DNA from: a virus
Virus record (IMG/VR): IMGVR_UViG_3300010149_000043
Coordinates: 1-41,985 of that record
DNA length: 41,985 nucleotides
Reading direction: 5' to 3' (one strand)
Shown here piece by piece: positions 1-8,123 of the stretch (position 1 is its first letter; the number at the start of each line of letters is the position of its first letter). Position numbers and translations under genes: made by a program. The notes beneath the pieces are model-generated. The model was not told the DNA's origin. It saw only the letters and a program-made list of their open reading frames with translations, and made no database searches.

Positions 1-2
1 AA

Positions 3-200
3 ACAGTTATAAAATTAGATTCAATTGAAATGTTATATACAAATAAAAAAATAAGATTATTAGATAATAATATTCAATTATATATTCAACGTGAAAAATA
101 TCTAAAACCAAAATGGTATGATCATAAAATTATATGGTTTGCATCTGGAATAGTAACTGCAGTAATGACAGGAAAAATGATTGTTGAAGTAGTTCAGTGA
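3..200 (+). CDS. C-terminal end of a small membrane-anchored protein (partial)
   Basis: An open frame enters from the left edge and stops at a TGA at 198-200, giving 65 residues of C-terminus. The last third, about residues 41-63 of the fragment, is a hydrophobic stretch (IIWFASGIVTAVMTG, then MIVEVV), preceded by basic and aromatic residues. It therefore looks like a single C-terminal membrane segment with the rest of the protein on one side of the membrane. The stop overlaps the GTG start of the terminase gene (GTGA), so the two are probably translationally coupled. The family cannot be named from the fragment. A lysis-associated protein such as a spanin is possible because of the membrane anchor, but nothing specific supports it. 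Confidence 0.6.
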   Translation, partial: TVIKLDSIEMLYTNKKIRLLDNNIQLYIQREKYLKPKWYDHKIIWFASGIVTAVMTGKMIVEVVQ

Positions 201-1777
201 GTAAAAAACAAAATATAAAAAAAATAATTCAAGAGCAATATAAAAAATGTGCAGAAGATCCTGTATATTTTATGCGTCAATTTTGTTATATTCAACATCC
301 TACTAAAGGCAAAATTAAATTTAATTTATTTCCATTCCAAGAAGAGTCATTAACTACATTACAAAATAATAGATACAATGTTATTCTTAAATCTAGACAA
401 TTAGGTATATCAACATTATCTGCAGGATATGCTTTATGGTCAATGTTATTTAATGAAGACTTCAACGTTTTAGTTATAGCAACTACCCAAGATGTTGCTA
501 AAAACTTAGTAAGTAAAGTTCAAATAATGAATGAAAATTTACCAAGTTGGCTAAAAACAAATATAGTTACAAATAATAAATTATCATTAAAATTTGCAAA
601 TGGCTCTCAAATCAAAGCAATATCAAGTGCATCAACGGGTGCACGATCGGAAGCATTATCACTATTAATAGTTGATGAAGCTGCGTTTATTAGAAATATC
701 GAAGAAATATGGGTAGCTTCTCAAGCAACATTATCTACTGGTGGTGGAGCAATAGTATTATCCACTCCAAATGGTATTGGTAATTGGTTTCATCAAACAT
801 GGGCAGATGCTGAAACAGGCGTTAATGGTTTTGAAACAATTAAATTAGATTGGAAATTACATCCAGAACGTGATCAATCGTGGAGAGATGAGCAAACACA
901 ATTATTAGGTGAGCGTGGAGCAGCACAAGAATGTGATTGTGATTTTATTTCATCTGGACATACCGTAGTAGATGGATTAATTCTACAAGAGTATGAATCA
1001 AAATGTATAGAGCCAATTGAAAAGCGTGGTTATGATAATTCATATTGGATATGGGAGTATCCAGATTATTCAAAAGATTATTTAGTAGTAGCAGATGTTG
1101 CTAGGGGAGATGGCGCTGACTGGTCTGCATTTCATGTAATTGAAGTTCAATCAATAAAACAAGTTGCTGAATATAAAGGAAAAATCCCTCCTAAAGACTT
1201 TGGCAATATGTTAGTTACCGTTGCAACAGAATGGAATAATGCATTATTAGCTGTCGAAAATGCTAATATAGGATGGGCTGCAATACAACCAGCATTAGAT
1301 AGAAGTTATGAAAATTTATTTTACACATATAAAGACGACGGATATGTAGATTTAGATATACAACTTCGAAAAGGATATGATCAAAAAGACAAATCACAAA
1401 TGGTTCCAGGAGTTTCTACTACATCAAGAACAAGGCCATTAATGATATCTGCATTAGAAATGTATATGAGAGAAAAAAGTCCTGTTATACATTCAAAAAG
1501 ATTAATACAAGAATTATTTGTTTTCGTTTGGTTAAATAGTAAACCTCAAGCACAAATAGGTTATAACGATGATTTAGTTATGAGCTTTGCAATTGCATTA
1601 TGGTTACGAGATACTAGTTTAAAATTAAGACAACAAGGAATTGAATTAAATAAACGAGCTTTATCACAATTTCAAAAAACAGATACTACTATATATACTA
1701 ACAAAGATAAAAATTCTACTGATACTTGGGATTGGAACAATGGTCAAGATAATGAAAATTTAACATGGCTTCTGTAG
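197..1777 (+). CDS. terL: Terminase large subunit (gp17-like packaging ATPase/nuclease)
   Basis: This is the DNA-packaging motor protein that docks on the portal, hydrolyses ATP to pump DNA into the prohead and cuts the concatemer. The ATPase domain has a deviant P-loop, K65-SRQLGIS-T73, where the lysine is at the start of the loop as in lambda gpA and the T4 lysine position is isoleucine. It is followed by Walker B LLIVDEAAF (156-164) and coupling motif LSTPNG (188-193). The RNase H-fold nuclease domain has D300 (VVADVARGDG), E354 (LAVENANIGW) and D458/D459 (GYNDDLVMS). The length of 526 aa is a little below T4 gp17 (610). The start is GTG and overlaps the upstream stop by four bases. No small terminase is visible in the window. 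The portal gene follows directly, as expected. Confidence 0.96.
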   Translation: MSKKQNIKKIIQEQYKKCAEDPVYFMRQFCYIQHPTKGKIKFNLFPFQEESLTTLQNNRYNVILKSRQLGISTLSAGYALWSMLFNEDFNVLVIATTQDVAKNLVSKVQIMNENLPSWLKTNIVTNNKLSLKFANGSQIKAISSASTGARSEALSLLIVDEAAFIRNIEEIWVASQATLSTGGGAIVLSTPNGIGNWFHQTWADAETGVNGFETIKLDWKLHPERDQSWRDEQTQLLGERGAAQECDCDFISSGHTVVDGLILQEYESKCIEPIEKRGYDNSYWIWEYPDYSKDYLVVADVARGDGADWSAFHVIEVQSIKQVAEYKGKIPPKDFGNMLVTVATEWNNALLAVENANIGWAAIQPALDRSYENLFYTYKDDGYVDLDIQLRKGYDQKDKSQMVPGVSTTSRTRPLMISALEMYMREKSPVIHSKRLIQELFVFVWLNSKPQAQIGYNDDLVMSFAIALWLRDTSLKLRQQGIELNKRALSQFQKTDTTIYTNKDKNSTDTWDWNNGQDNENLTWLL

Positions 1778-1782
1778 TTAGT

Positions 1783-1797
1783 TATATTTATAATAAA
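1783..1797 (+). promoter_or_regulatory. Late-promoter-like motif before portal gene
   Basis: The sequence TATATTTATAATAAA is an exact copy of the motif that recurs before most late genes in this window. Its core, TATTTATA, is the reverse complement of the T4 late-promoter octamer TATAAATA. The octamer ends 20 bases before the portal start codon. The promoter role is inferred from recurrence and position. Confidence 0.55.
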
Positions 1798-1812
1798 TTA
1801 AAAGAATAGATT

Positions 1813-3618
1813 ATGGCATCATTAAGAAAACGTTTGCAAAGATTATTTAGTACAAATGTAATCGTTAGAAAATATGGTAAAGAAAAATTACGTGTTGTAG
1901 ATACAAATAGATTACAATCTACTGGCAATATAGCACAGAGTAAAATTACAGATCGTTATTCTAGATTACATGGCACAAATAAACATGGATATGGATCATA
2001 TGGATCTGCGTATGGCGGATATGACGCAAATTATTATTCTCAACAAAATAGAAAACAATTATATGTTGATTATGAAATGATGGATAAAGATCCTATTATT
2101 TCTTCAGCATTAGACATATATTCTGATGAATCTACATTAGAAGATCAATTTGGCGATATATTAACAATTAAAACAAATAAAACTCATATACAAAAAATAT
2201 TATATAATTTATTTTATGATGTTTTAAATATTGAATTTAATATGTGGCCATGGATACGTAATTTATGTAAATATGGAGATTTCTTTTTAAAATTAGATGT
2301 AGCAGATGAAATTGGTATTTTAAATGCAAGACCATTATCGGCATATGAAGCAGAACGATTAGAAGAGTTTAATCCTGAAACAGGAGAATATGAAATAAAT
2401 TTTCAACATACTATTTCAGAAAATGTTAAATATGATGTCTTCGAAGTTGCACATTTCAGAATGATATCTGATTCTAATTTTTTACCATATGGTAGATCAA
2501 TGTTAGAAGGAGCTAGACAAGAATTTCAGAAATTAATGATGCTAGAAGATGCAATGTTAATTCATAGAATTATGCGTGCACCTGAAAAAAGAGTATTTAA
2601 AATTGATATTGGTAATATTCCACCTAACGAAGTTGATTCATTTATGGAACAAATTATCAATAAAATGAAAAAAGTCCCATATGTAGATAAAAATACAGGA
2701 AATTATAATTTAAAGTTTAATTTAAATAATATGCTAGAAGATTATTATTTACCAGTTAGAGGTGGTAATAGTCAGACACAAATAGATACATTACCAGGAA
2801 TGACTTTTACTGGCATTGAAGATATTGAATATGTTAAGCATAAAATGATGGCTGCTTTAAAAATTCCAAAACCTTTTTTAGGATATGACGAAGGAGTAGA
2901 AGGAAAAACTACGTTAGCTTCAATGGATATTAGATTTGCAAGAACTATTGAAAGAATACAAAAAATAGTAGTTTCTGAATTATCTAAAATTGCAATTGTG
3001 CATTTATATGCTCAAGGCTTTGAAGGAGAAGATTTAATTGGTTTTGAATTATCACTAACTCCTCCATCTATCATATATGATCAGCAAAAAGTTGCATTAA
3101 TGAATGAAAAAATTCAACTTGCTGTTGCAATGAAAGATTCAAAATTAGTTTCTGACAAGTACGTTTATGAATACATATTTAATATGTCTGAAGATGAATG
3201 GTTAGAAGAAAGAAATAACGTTGTAGAAGATTTAAAATTAAGATTTAGACAAAATCAAATAGAACAAGAAGGAAATGATCCTACACTAACAGGCGTATCA
3301 TATGGAACACCTCATGATTTAGCGTCAATGCATCAAAGCACAGATGACGTGACAGATACTGATAAAGGAGGACGTCCACCAGAAGGAATAAAATATGGTC
3401 AACATGCAAATGAATTAGGATGGGATCCAACTGGTGCAAAAACATTGAAACAAGCTTCAACATTTCAACCTGAATATAGAAGAAAGTCAAAAAATGTAGC
3501 TACTGAAAACGCAGATATTTTAAAAAAAATAAAGAAAAATAGATCAAAAGTATTGTTTGAAACAAAAAAAGAAATTGATGATAACGGATCAATGTTGGAT
3601 GAAAACAATATTTTATAA
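1813..3618 (+). CDS. gp20: Portal vertex protein (gp20-like)
   Basis: The portal forms the dodecameric ring at the unique capsid vertex through which DNA enters and leaves and on which the neck assembles. Family signs are the order and length (601 aa; T4 gp20 is 524), the position right after the large terminase, and the typical central segment with YGRSMLEGAR near residue 225 and PEKRVFKIDIGNIPP near residues 257-271. A later segment, KIPKPFLGYDEGVEGK, resembles other T4-like portals. The first 90 residues are basic and then rich in Gly and Tyr. The C-terminal roughly 100 residues are hydrophilic and probably flexible. The gene has its own promoter-like motif upstream and is followed by another before the next gene. 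Confidence 0.93.
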   Translation: MASLRKRLQRLFSTNVIVRKYGKEKLRVVDTNRLQSTGNIAQSKITDRYSRLHGTNKHGYGSYGSAYGGYDANYYSQQNRKQLYVDYEMMDKDPIISSALDIYSDESTLEDQFGDILTIKTNKTHIQKILYNLFYDVLNIEFNMWPWIRNLCKYGDFFLKLDVADEIGILNARPLSAYEAERLEEFNPETGEYEINFQHTISENVKYDVFEVAHFRMISDSNFLPYGRSMLEGARQEFQKLMMLEDAMLIHRIMRAPEKRVFKIDIGNIPPNEVDSFMEQIINKMKKVPYVDKNTGNYNLKFNLNNMLEDYYLPVRGGNSQTQIDTLPGMTFTGIEDIEYVKHKMMAALKIPKPFLGYDEGVEGKTTLASMDIRFARTIERIQKIVVSELSKIAIVHLYAQGFEGEDLIGFELSLTPPSIIYDQQKVALMNEKIQLAVAMKDSKLVSDKYVYEYIFNMSEDEWLEERNNVVEDLKLRFRQNQIEQEGNDPTLTGVSYGTPHDLASMHQSTDDVTDTDKGGRPPEGIKYGQHANELGWDPTGAKTLKQASTFQPEYRRKSKNVATENADILKKIKKNRSKVLFETKKEIDDNGSMLDENNIL

Positions 3619-3625
3619 ACATTAC

Positions 3626-3640
3626 TATATTTATATGAAA
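3626..3640 (+). promoter_or_regulatory. Late-promoter-like motif
   Basis: TATATTTATATGAAA matches the recurrent motif, with the octamer TATTTATA at 3628-3635, 21 bases before the ATG at 3657. It lies in the short gap after the portal gene. Confidence 0.5.
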
Positions 3641-3656
3641 GAACTTGTGTATTAAC

Positions 3657-4511
3657 ATGAAAAATCTTAAACATTCAAAGTATAAAAATACTGCTATTCT
3701 TTTCGAAATGTTAGTTAGAAAACTTACATCCGAGACTCTAACTTCAGATAAAACAGTTACTGTTGAAATAATAAAAAAATATTTCGGAAAAAATACAGCA
3801 TTATCAAAAGAGTTACAATTATATAATTCATTAATTAAAGAAAACTTAAAATCAGAAGCACAAGCATTAGATTTTATTAGAACTTGTAAAGATGCTCATA
3901 GCAAACTTAATAAAAGTTTATTACGTAGACAACGTTACAATTTAGTAAAAGAAATATCAGAAAATTTTGATTTTCAAAAAGTTTCAAAAATTAGAATTAA
4001 TAATTATAAAGAATTAGCATCTATATATAAACTATTTGAATATACTGAAGCTGATAATCCAAAGGATCTTTTAGAATGTAAAACATCAATTGTTAGTCAT
4101 TTATTAGGAGAAACTAAACAGTCTTTAAAATTAAGTCCATTATTAGAAAAATATAAAGGATATAAAAAAGATGTTCGTATATTAACTTATAAATTATTAG
4201 TAGATAAATTTAATTCAAAATATTCTGGATTAGATGAAAATCAGAAAAAAATATTAAATAAATATATTACACACGTTAATGATTCTGAATCTGTTAAACA
4301 ATATCTTGAAGAAATTATTCCAAGTATAAAAAAAGAATTAAAAGAACAAGTGTCATCAATAACAGATAAAGCAACAAAAATTAAAGTTGATAAATTATCT
4401 GAAATGCTTTGTAATGTTGAAACAATTAAAACTATAAAAGAATCACACGTTTTAACTATATTACGATATTATGATTTAATCAAAGAATTAAAAGAGGTCA
4501 ATTCCAAATGA
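3657..4511 (+). CDS. Unknown protein of the head gene cluster
   Basis: A 284-residue basic, mostly helical-looking protein (NLKHSKYKNTAILFEMLVRK at the N-terminus). I do not recognise a catalytic motif. The frame is open from a TTG at 3645, but the ATG at 3657 is preferred because it is a stronger codon and gives a better distance from the promoter-like motif. It sits between portal and prohead protease, where T4-like phages carry small head-assembly genes (T4 has gp67 and gp68 there), so a role in the prohead core or in head assembly is a reasonable guess from context only. Its stop overlaps the next start (ATGA), indicating coupled translation. Confidence 0.85.
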   Translation: MKNLKHSKYKNTAILFEMLVRKLTSETLTSDKTVTVEIIKKYFGKNTALSKELQLYNSLIKENLKSEAQALDFIRTCKDAHSKLNKSLLRRQRYNLVKEISENFDFQKVSKIRINNYKELASIYKLFEYTEADNPKDLLECKTSIVSHLLGETKQSLKLSPLLEKYKGYKKDVRILTYKLLVDKFNSKYSGLDENQKKILNKYITHVNDSESVKQYLEEIIPSIKKELKEQVSSITDKATKIKVDKLSEMLCNVETIKTIKESHVLTILRYYDLIKELKEVNSK

Positions 4512-5245
4512 AATCATTTTTAAAAGAAATAGAATCTAAATTTAAAGAAATTCAAGAACAAGATCAAGACGGAGATAAAGATCAAGATTTTGCAGATGTT
4601 CAAATTGCTAGAATGGTAGCCTCCGGAATGTCTAAAGAAGATGCAATTGCAAAAGTTAAAGGTAAAAAATATAATGAAGAAGCTAAACCTGACTTTTTAG
4701 ATTTAGATAATGATAATGATAAAGAAGAGCCAATGAAGCTAGCTGCTAAACAAGCTAAAGCTAATGAAGCTACAATTGAAGTACCTCAAGAAAAATTAGC
4801 ACAAGTTAAAGCACAAGCAGACGATGATGATACTATAAAAGTTGTCGACGAAGAAATTGATGAACAAAATGTAACAGGAGCTATAGCTGGATATAATACA
4901 CCAAATGCATTTTCAACAAAAGCACAAGCTAAAAAGAAAAAGAATATGAAATATGAATCAGTACAAGCCGCAATGGATCAAAAGTATGCTGCAATGATTG
5001 AATCATATTCTAAATTTTCAACGGGTAATCCAAAGTCTACTCCATCACAAACAGTTAATGGAACAATAAAAGAAGTAGCAAAAAAATTACAAGAAATAGA
5101 ACAACTAGTTAAATATACATCTCGATTAAAAAATGAATCTGGTATAGCCGGATCAACATATGGTAAATCTACTCATAATGCATTAAAGAGAATTTCAGAA
5201 AGATTATTAAAAATATCTGAAAGAGTTAGAAGTTTAGGAGAATAA
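4508..5245 (+). CDS. Acidic protein of the head cluster with an Asp-rich loop
   Basis: A 245-residue protein with alternating acidic and Ala/Lys-rich stretches, probably mostly helix and disorder. Residues 61-77 (PDFLDLDNDNDKEEPMK) have the alternating-Asp pattern of EF-hand or dockerin-type calcium loops, and an earlier DGDKDQDF (21-28) is similar. Its N-terminus, MKSFLKEIES, contains LKE, and IQE follows at 15-17. These fit the (L/I)-x-E cleavage rule of the T4 prohead protease. Together with its place immediately before the protease gene, this makes a prohead core or internal-protein role plausible. The function is not established. It overlaps the previous gene by four bases, and the protease start follows two bases after its stop. 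Confidence 0.82.
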   Translation: MKSFLKEIESKFKEIQEQDQDGDKDQDFADVQIARMVASGMSKEDAIAKVKGKKYNEEAKPDFLDLDNDNDKEEPMKLAAKQAKANEATIEVPQEKLAQVKAQADDDDTIKVVDEEIDEQNVTGAIAGYNTPNAFSTKAQAKKKKNMKYESVQAAMDQKYAAMIESYSKFSTGNPKSTPSQTVNGTIKEVAKKLQEIEQLVKYTSRLKNESGIAGSTYGKSTHNALKRISERLLKISERVRSLGE

Positions 5246-5246
5246 T

Positions 5247-5870
5247 ATGAGTAAAGCTTTATTAGTAGAATATATACCATTTAAACCAATTGGCCCAGTT
5301 AATGAGCAAATGGGCAAACAATATGGAATACCTGGTGGATTAGTTGTACAAGGAGTATTACAAAGAGCAGGAGCTAAAAATCAAAACGGCAGAGTATATC
5401 CTAAAAATATATTAGATAGAGAAGCTAAAAAATATCAAAAAGAATATATTGATCAAAATAGAGCATTAGGAGAATTAGATCATCCTGAATCTTCGGTAGT
5501 CAATTTAAATAACGTTTCTCATAATGTCTTAAAAATGTGGTGGAATGGCGATGATTTAATGGGAGCAGTACAAATATTAGAAACACCTGCAGGGAAAATA
5601 TTAAAATCGTTATTTGAATCTGGCATAACATTAGGAATATCTAGTAGAGGATTAGGGTCAGTTAAAGAACTTTATAAAGAATCAGCAGTTGAAGTTCAAG
5701 AAGACTTTGAATTAATTTGTTTTGACTTTGTATCAAACCCATCTACCCATGGAGCATTTTTAAGACCAATGAATGAGTCAGTAACTAGCAAAACAAAAAA
5801 TTATAAAAAAGTAAATGAAATTATTACATCAATATTATGTGATAGTGGCAAATGTAGGATTTTACCATGA
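5247..5870 (+). CDS. gp21: Prohead core protease (gp21-like)
   Basis: A serine protease of the phage prohead family that digests the scaffold and trims the capsid proteins during head maturation. The family motif GELDHPE supplies H79, and GISSRGLGS supplies the serine (S132 or S133). An acidic residue near FDFVSNPS (around D160) would complete the site. Its length of 207 aa is close to T4 gp21 (212). It lies in the conserved position between portal and scaffold. The C-terminal 35 residues are basic and include two Cys (DSGKCRILP at the very end), possibly a removable tail. Its stop overlaps the next start (ATGA). Confidence 0.93.
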   Translation: MSKALLVEYIPFKPIGPVNEQMGKQYGIPGGLVVQGVLQRAGAKNQNGRVYPKNILDREAKKYQKEYIDQNRALGELDHPESSVVNLNNVSHNVLKMWWNGDDLMGAVQILETPAGKILKSLFESGITLGISSRGLGSVKELYKESAVEVQEDFELICFDFVSNPSTHGAFLRPMNESVTSKTKNYKKVNEIITSILCDSGKCRILP

Positions 5871-6232
5871 AATTTAAAGAAATATTAGAAGCACTAGAAA
5901 GAGAGCCAGTTAAACTTACAAATGAACAAAAACGTGAATTTGTAGAAGCAGTTAAAGGATATTCCACATTAGGAGAATCTGTTTATGGTAAAGGAGATCT
6001 TAAAGAATTATGTGGACGTGTTAAATATATGGTAGAAATGGCTCAACAAGTTACTTTGTCTGAAGGAGATTGGTTTGATGGAATTACTGTTAATAGACAT
6101 ATGAAAGGATTAAATGATTCATATAAAGTTTTTGAAAAAACAGCTCAAGAAATTTCACAACTACAAGAAAGACTTTCAGCAGCATATGAAGATATTGGTC
6201 AAGGTTTAGGTAAATATTTTGATGTAAATTAA
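5867..6232 (+). CDS. Small unknown protein, possible prohead component
   Basis: 121 residues, predicted helical with heptad-like stretches in the second half (KVFEKTAQEISQLQERLSAAYEDI, given here as two pieces: KVFEKTAQEIS and QLQERLSAAYEDI). It starts with MKFKEILEALE, which carries ILE, a possible prohead-protease site. It starts on the protease stop (ATGA), so it is co-translated with the protease. No recognised domain. A role as internal, core or capsid-associated protein is inferred from context only. Confidence 0.8.
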   Translation: MKFKEILEALEREPVKLTNEQKREFVEAVKGYSTLGESVYGKGDLKELCGRVKYMVEMAQQVTLSEGDWFDGITVNRHMKGLNDSYKVFEKTAQEISQLQERLSAAYEDIGQGLGKYFDVN

Positions 6233-6273
6233 TTTTGATTATTAACAAAAAATTATTATAATAAAGGAAATAA

Positions 6274-6642
6274 ATGTCAACAGTTGATAACATGTATCAT
6301 CAATTTTTTGGAATGAAGCCACAAACAAATGAAGCTGACTTATTAAATAAGTTAACCGATTATAAAGGCGGATTTTTATATAAGTTAATAGATCCAGCTA
6401 CTGCAGGTAATGTTAAAGCTGATATACAAGCATTTTTAAATAAAAAAGGAATGCATGTTATTAAGACAAAATTTGACGACACAGCTGGTAAAGGATTTTT
6501 TTATATTAGATTAGGAGAAGATCCTGCTAAAGAATCACAAAGAGTTCAAGGATTTATAAGTCAATTACCAGAAGTTGAAAAATTTAAGTTTACATTGAGA
6601 CCAATACAAAAACAACAAGTTATATCCCCAGAAAATGAATAA
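6274..6642 (+). CDS. Small unknown protein
   Basis: 122 residues with a clear ribosome binding site (AAAGGAAATAA before the ATG). It is mixed alpha/beta in appearance, with a strand-like FFYIRLGEDP and a C-terminal FKFTLRPIQ. No motif was recognised. It overlaps the start of the bS21-like gene by eight bases, so the two are co-transcribed and probably coupled. Genes of this size are common between protease and scaffold in T4-like genomes, but I cannot match it to a named one. Confidence 0.8.
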   Translation: MSTVDNMYHQFFGMKPQTNEADLLNKLTDYKGGFLYKLIDPATAGNVKADIQAFLNKKGMHVIKTKFDDTAGKGFFYIRLGEDPAKESQRVQGFISQLPEVEKFKFTLRPIQKQQVISPENE

Positions 6643-6871
6643 ACAAATAAAACACCACAAATCAATAGTTCCAGGAAATTGTAAATCAACAAAAGTAATT
6701 AATCGAGATATTAATTTTGCATTAAGACTTTGGAAAAAACAAGTTAAATCTGCAGATTCAATTAATAAATTAAAATCATTAAAAGAATTTGAAAAACCTA
6801 GCATTACTAAAAGAAGACAAAAACAAGCAGCTGTATATAAACAAAAAATAGCTGACTTATATTCTGCGTAA
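6635..6871 (+). CDS. rpsU-like: Phage-encoded ribosomal protein bS21 homologue
   Basis: 78 basic residues that align along most of their length with bacterial bS21: DINFALRLWKKQVKSADS corresponds to the 'ALRRFKR..EKAG' helix, and EFEKPSITKRRQKQ with AAVYKQK corresponds to the 'Y/F-x-KP(S/T)..R' segment. The ending KPSITKRR followed by AAVY and KQ is of the Bacteroidota type (KPSV..RR, then A-x-Y-x-Q) rather than the E. coli type. Tyr68 aligns with the tyrosine that stacks on the anti-Shine-Dalgarno end of 16S rRNA in flavobacterial ribosomes. It has about 15 extra N-terminal residues. Phage bS21 genes are known in several lineages. The likely role is to replace or compete with host bS21 on 30S subunits late in infection. 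It is the last gene before a terminator. Confidence 0.85.
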   Translation: MNKQIKHHKSIVPGNCKSTKVINRDINFALRLWKKQVKSADSINKLKSLKEFEKPSITKRRQKQAAVYKQKIADLYSA

Positions 6872-6883
6872 TACAATTAATTG

Positions 6884-6909
6884 ATAGTCCTGATTTAGTT
6901 CAGGACTAT
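6884..6909 (+). terminator. Hairpin terminator after the bS21-like gene
   Basis: A perfect 10-bp stem, ATAGTCCTGA (6884-6893) with TCAGGACTAT (6900-6909), closes a 6-base loop and is followed by TTTACTGTTTTTT. It ends the portal-to-bS21 transcription unit. Confidence 0.85.
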
Positions 6910-6931
6910 TTTACTGTTTTTTGATTTTGTT

Positions 6932-6946
6932 TATATTTATAGTAAA
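6932..6946 (+). promoter_or_regulatory. Late-promoter-like motif before scaffold and capsid genes
   Basis: TATATTTATAGTAAA has the octamer TATTTATA at 6934-6941. It follows the terminator and lies 98 bases before the scaffold start, the longest leader seen for this motif, which would give these abundant proteins a long 5' untranslated region. Confidence 0.55.
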
Positions 6947-6989
6947 TACGTTATCTCTATATAGCGTCAATTATAATTAATATTCTTAT

Positions 6990-7009
6990 TAAGATTTACA
7001 ATAATCTTA
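6990..7009 (+). other. Hairpin in the scaffold/capsid mRNA leader
   Basis: A perfect 7-bp inverted repeat, TAAGATT (6990-6996) and AATCTTA (7003-7009), with a 6-base loop. It lies in the leader about 20 bases before the AAGGAG ribosome binding site of the scaffold gene. It could stabilise the mRNA or modulate initiation. It is AT-rich and could be chance. Confidence 0.35.
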
Positions 7010-7039
7010 TTTCCAATAAAAAATTTAAGGAGAAATGTA

Positions 7040-8104
7040 ATGAACGAGAAATCGGACTTACTTAAAGAAGCAATTGCAGATGCAAAAGCCGTTAAGGAAA
7101 CTGCATTAGCAAACGCTAAAATAGCTCTTGAAGAAGCTTTCGCTCCTAGAATTCACAACATGCTATCAACCAAATTATCAGAAGATTTGTATGAAGACGA
7201 AATGAATATGGATATGGATGCAGAAGCAGAAATAGAAGCACCTATGGAAGAACCATCAGTAGTTGTCGACGGCGAAAAATATGTCAAAGCCGACGATGCT
7301 GAAGGAGCTGAAATTGATGTAGATATGGATGCTGCACCTGACATGGACATGGGTGAAGAACCAATCAATGATGATATGGCTTTAGAAGATGGTATGATGA
7401 ACGACGCAGATGAAGATCCAACGGATTTAAACAGCGGAGTTGAAGAAGATCTAGAACTAGAAGCAATCATAAGAGAGTTAGAAGAAGATTTAAATGAAGA
7501 AGAATTAACTGAAGAAGAGTTAGCAGAAGATGCTCACAATTCTGACGCAGCTGATTCTACTGATGCAAAAGGCAATGATTTAATGGCTGAACCAAAAGAA
7601 ATGAAAAATGAAGAATTCAATATTGATGAAATCATTGAAGAAATTCTTTCGGAAGAAGACAAAGAAGAAGAACCTAAGGATAAAGTAGAAGAAGGTGAAG
7701 ATCATGATGATAAAGAATCTAAAGAAAAAGTAGAAGAAATGACTGAAGAATTAACTGAAGCATATGACACTATTGAATCTTTAAGAGACACTATCAATGA
7801 AGTTAATCTTTTAAATGCAAAACTTCTTTACACGAATAAATTATTTAGAAATTTTGAATTATCAGAAAGTCAAAAAATGACAGTTATCGAAAATTTCGAT
7901 AGAGCTGGTAATACAAGAGAAGTTAAACTTGTATTTAGTACATTAGCAGAAAATTTTACAGTTCCTGTAAAAAAGAGAAAAGTGGTAAAAGAAGGCAGTG
8001 CCTCTAAGCCAGTTGAATCAACTGCTCCTGCAACTAAAACAATAATCAATGAAGGTAATCAATTAGCTAACAGATGGAAGAAGTTAGCAGGATTACTAGA
8101 TTAA
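7040..8104 (+). CDS. gp22: Prohead scaffold/core protein (gp22-like)
   Basis: The scaffold fills the prohead and is later degraded by the gp21-like protease. The protein (354 aa; T4 gp22 is 269) is extremely acidic from about residue 45 to 240, with long Glu/Asp runs. It then has a helical segment (ESLRDTINEVNLLNAKLL near residues 248-265, and TNKLFRNFELSES) typical of T4-like scaffold proteins, and a basic end, NRWKKLAGLLD. It lies in the canonical place between protease and major capsid protein. A strong AAGGAG precedes the ATG by 7 bases. The major capsid gene follows after 19 bases. Confidence 0.9.
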   Translation: MNEKSDLLKEAIADAKAVKETALANAKIALEEAFAPRIHNMLSTKLSEDLYEDEMNMDMDAEAEIEAPMEEPSVVVDGEKYVKADDAEGAEIDVDMDAAPDMDMGEEPINDDMALEDGMMNDADEDPTDLNSGVEEDLELEAIIRELEEDLNEEELTEEELAEDAHNSDAADSTDAKGNDLMAEPKEMKNEEFNIDEIIEEILSEEDKEEEPKDKVEEGEDHDDKESKEKVEEMTEELTEAYDTIESLRDTINEVNLLNAKLLYTNKLFRNFELSESQKMTVIENFDRAGNTREVKLVFSTLAENFTVPVKKRKVVKEGSASKPVESTAPATKTIINEGNQLANRWKKLAGLLD

Positions 8105-8123
8105 TTAAAAAGGAAAATTAAAA

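Noticed and set aside
3645-3656. TTG start four codons upstream of the chosen ATG for the gene after the portal
   Set aside because: The ATG at 3657 is the better codon, no clear ribosome binding site favours TTG, and the added residues carry nothing conserved.
6871-7040. tRNA or small structured RNA in the gap before the scaffold gene
   Set aside because: The gap contains a terminator, a promoter-like motif and a short hairpin, but no cloverleaf or CCA-like end. No tRNA was seen elsewhere in the window.
7153-7470. Minus-strand open frame opposite the scaffold gene
   Set aside because: It is the antisense shadow of the Glu/Asp-rich gp22 codons (Ser/Ile-rich peptide), with no ribosome binding site or recognisable protein.
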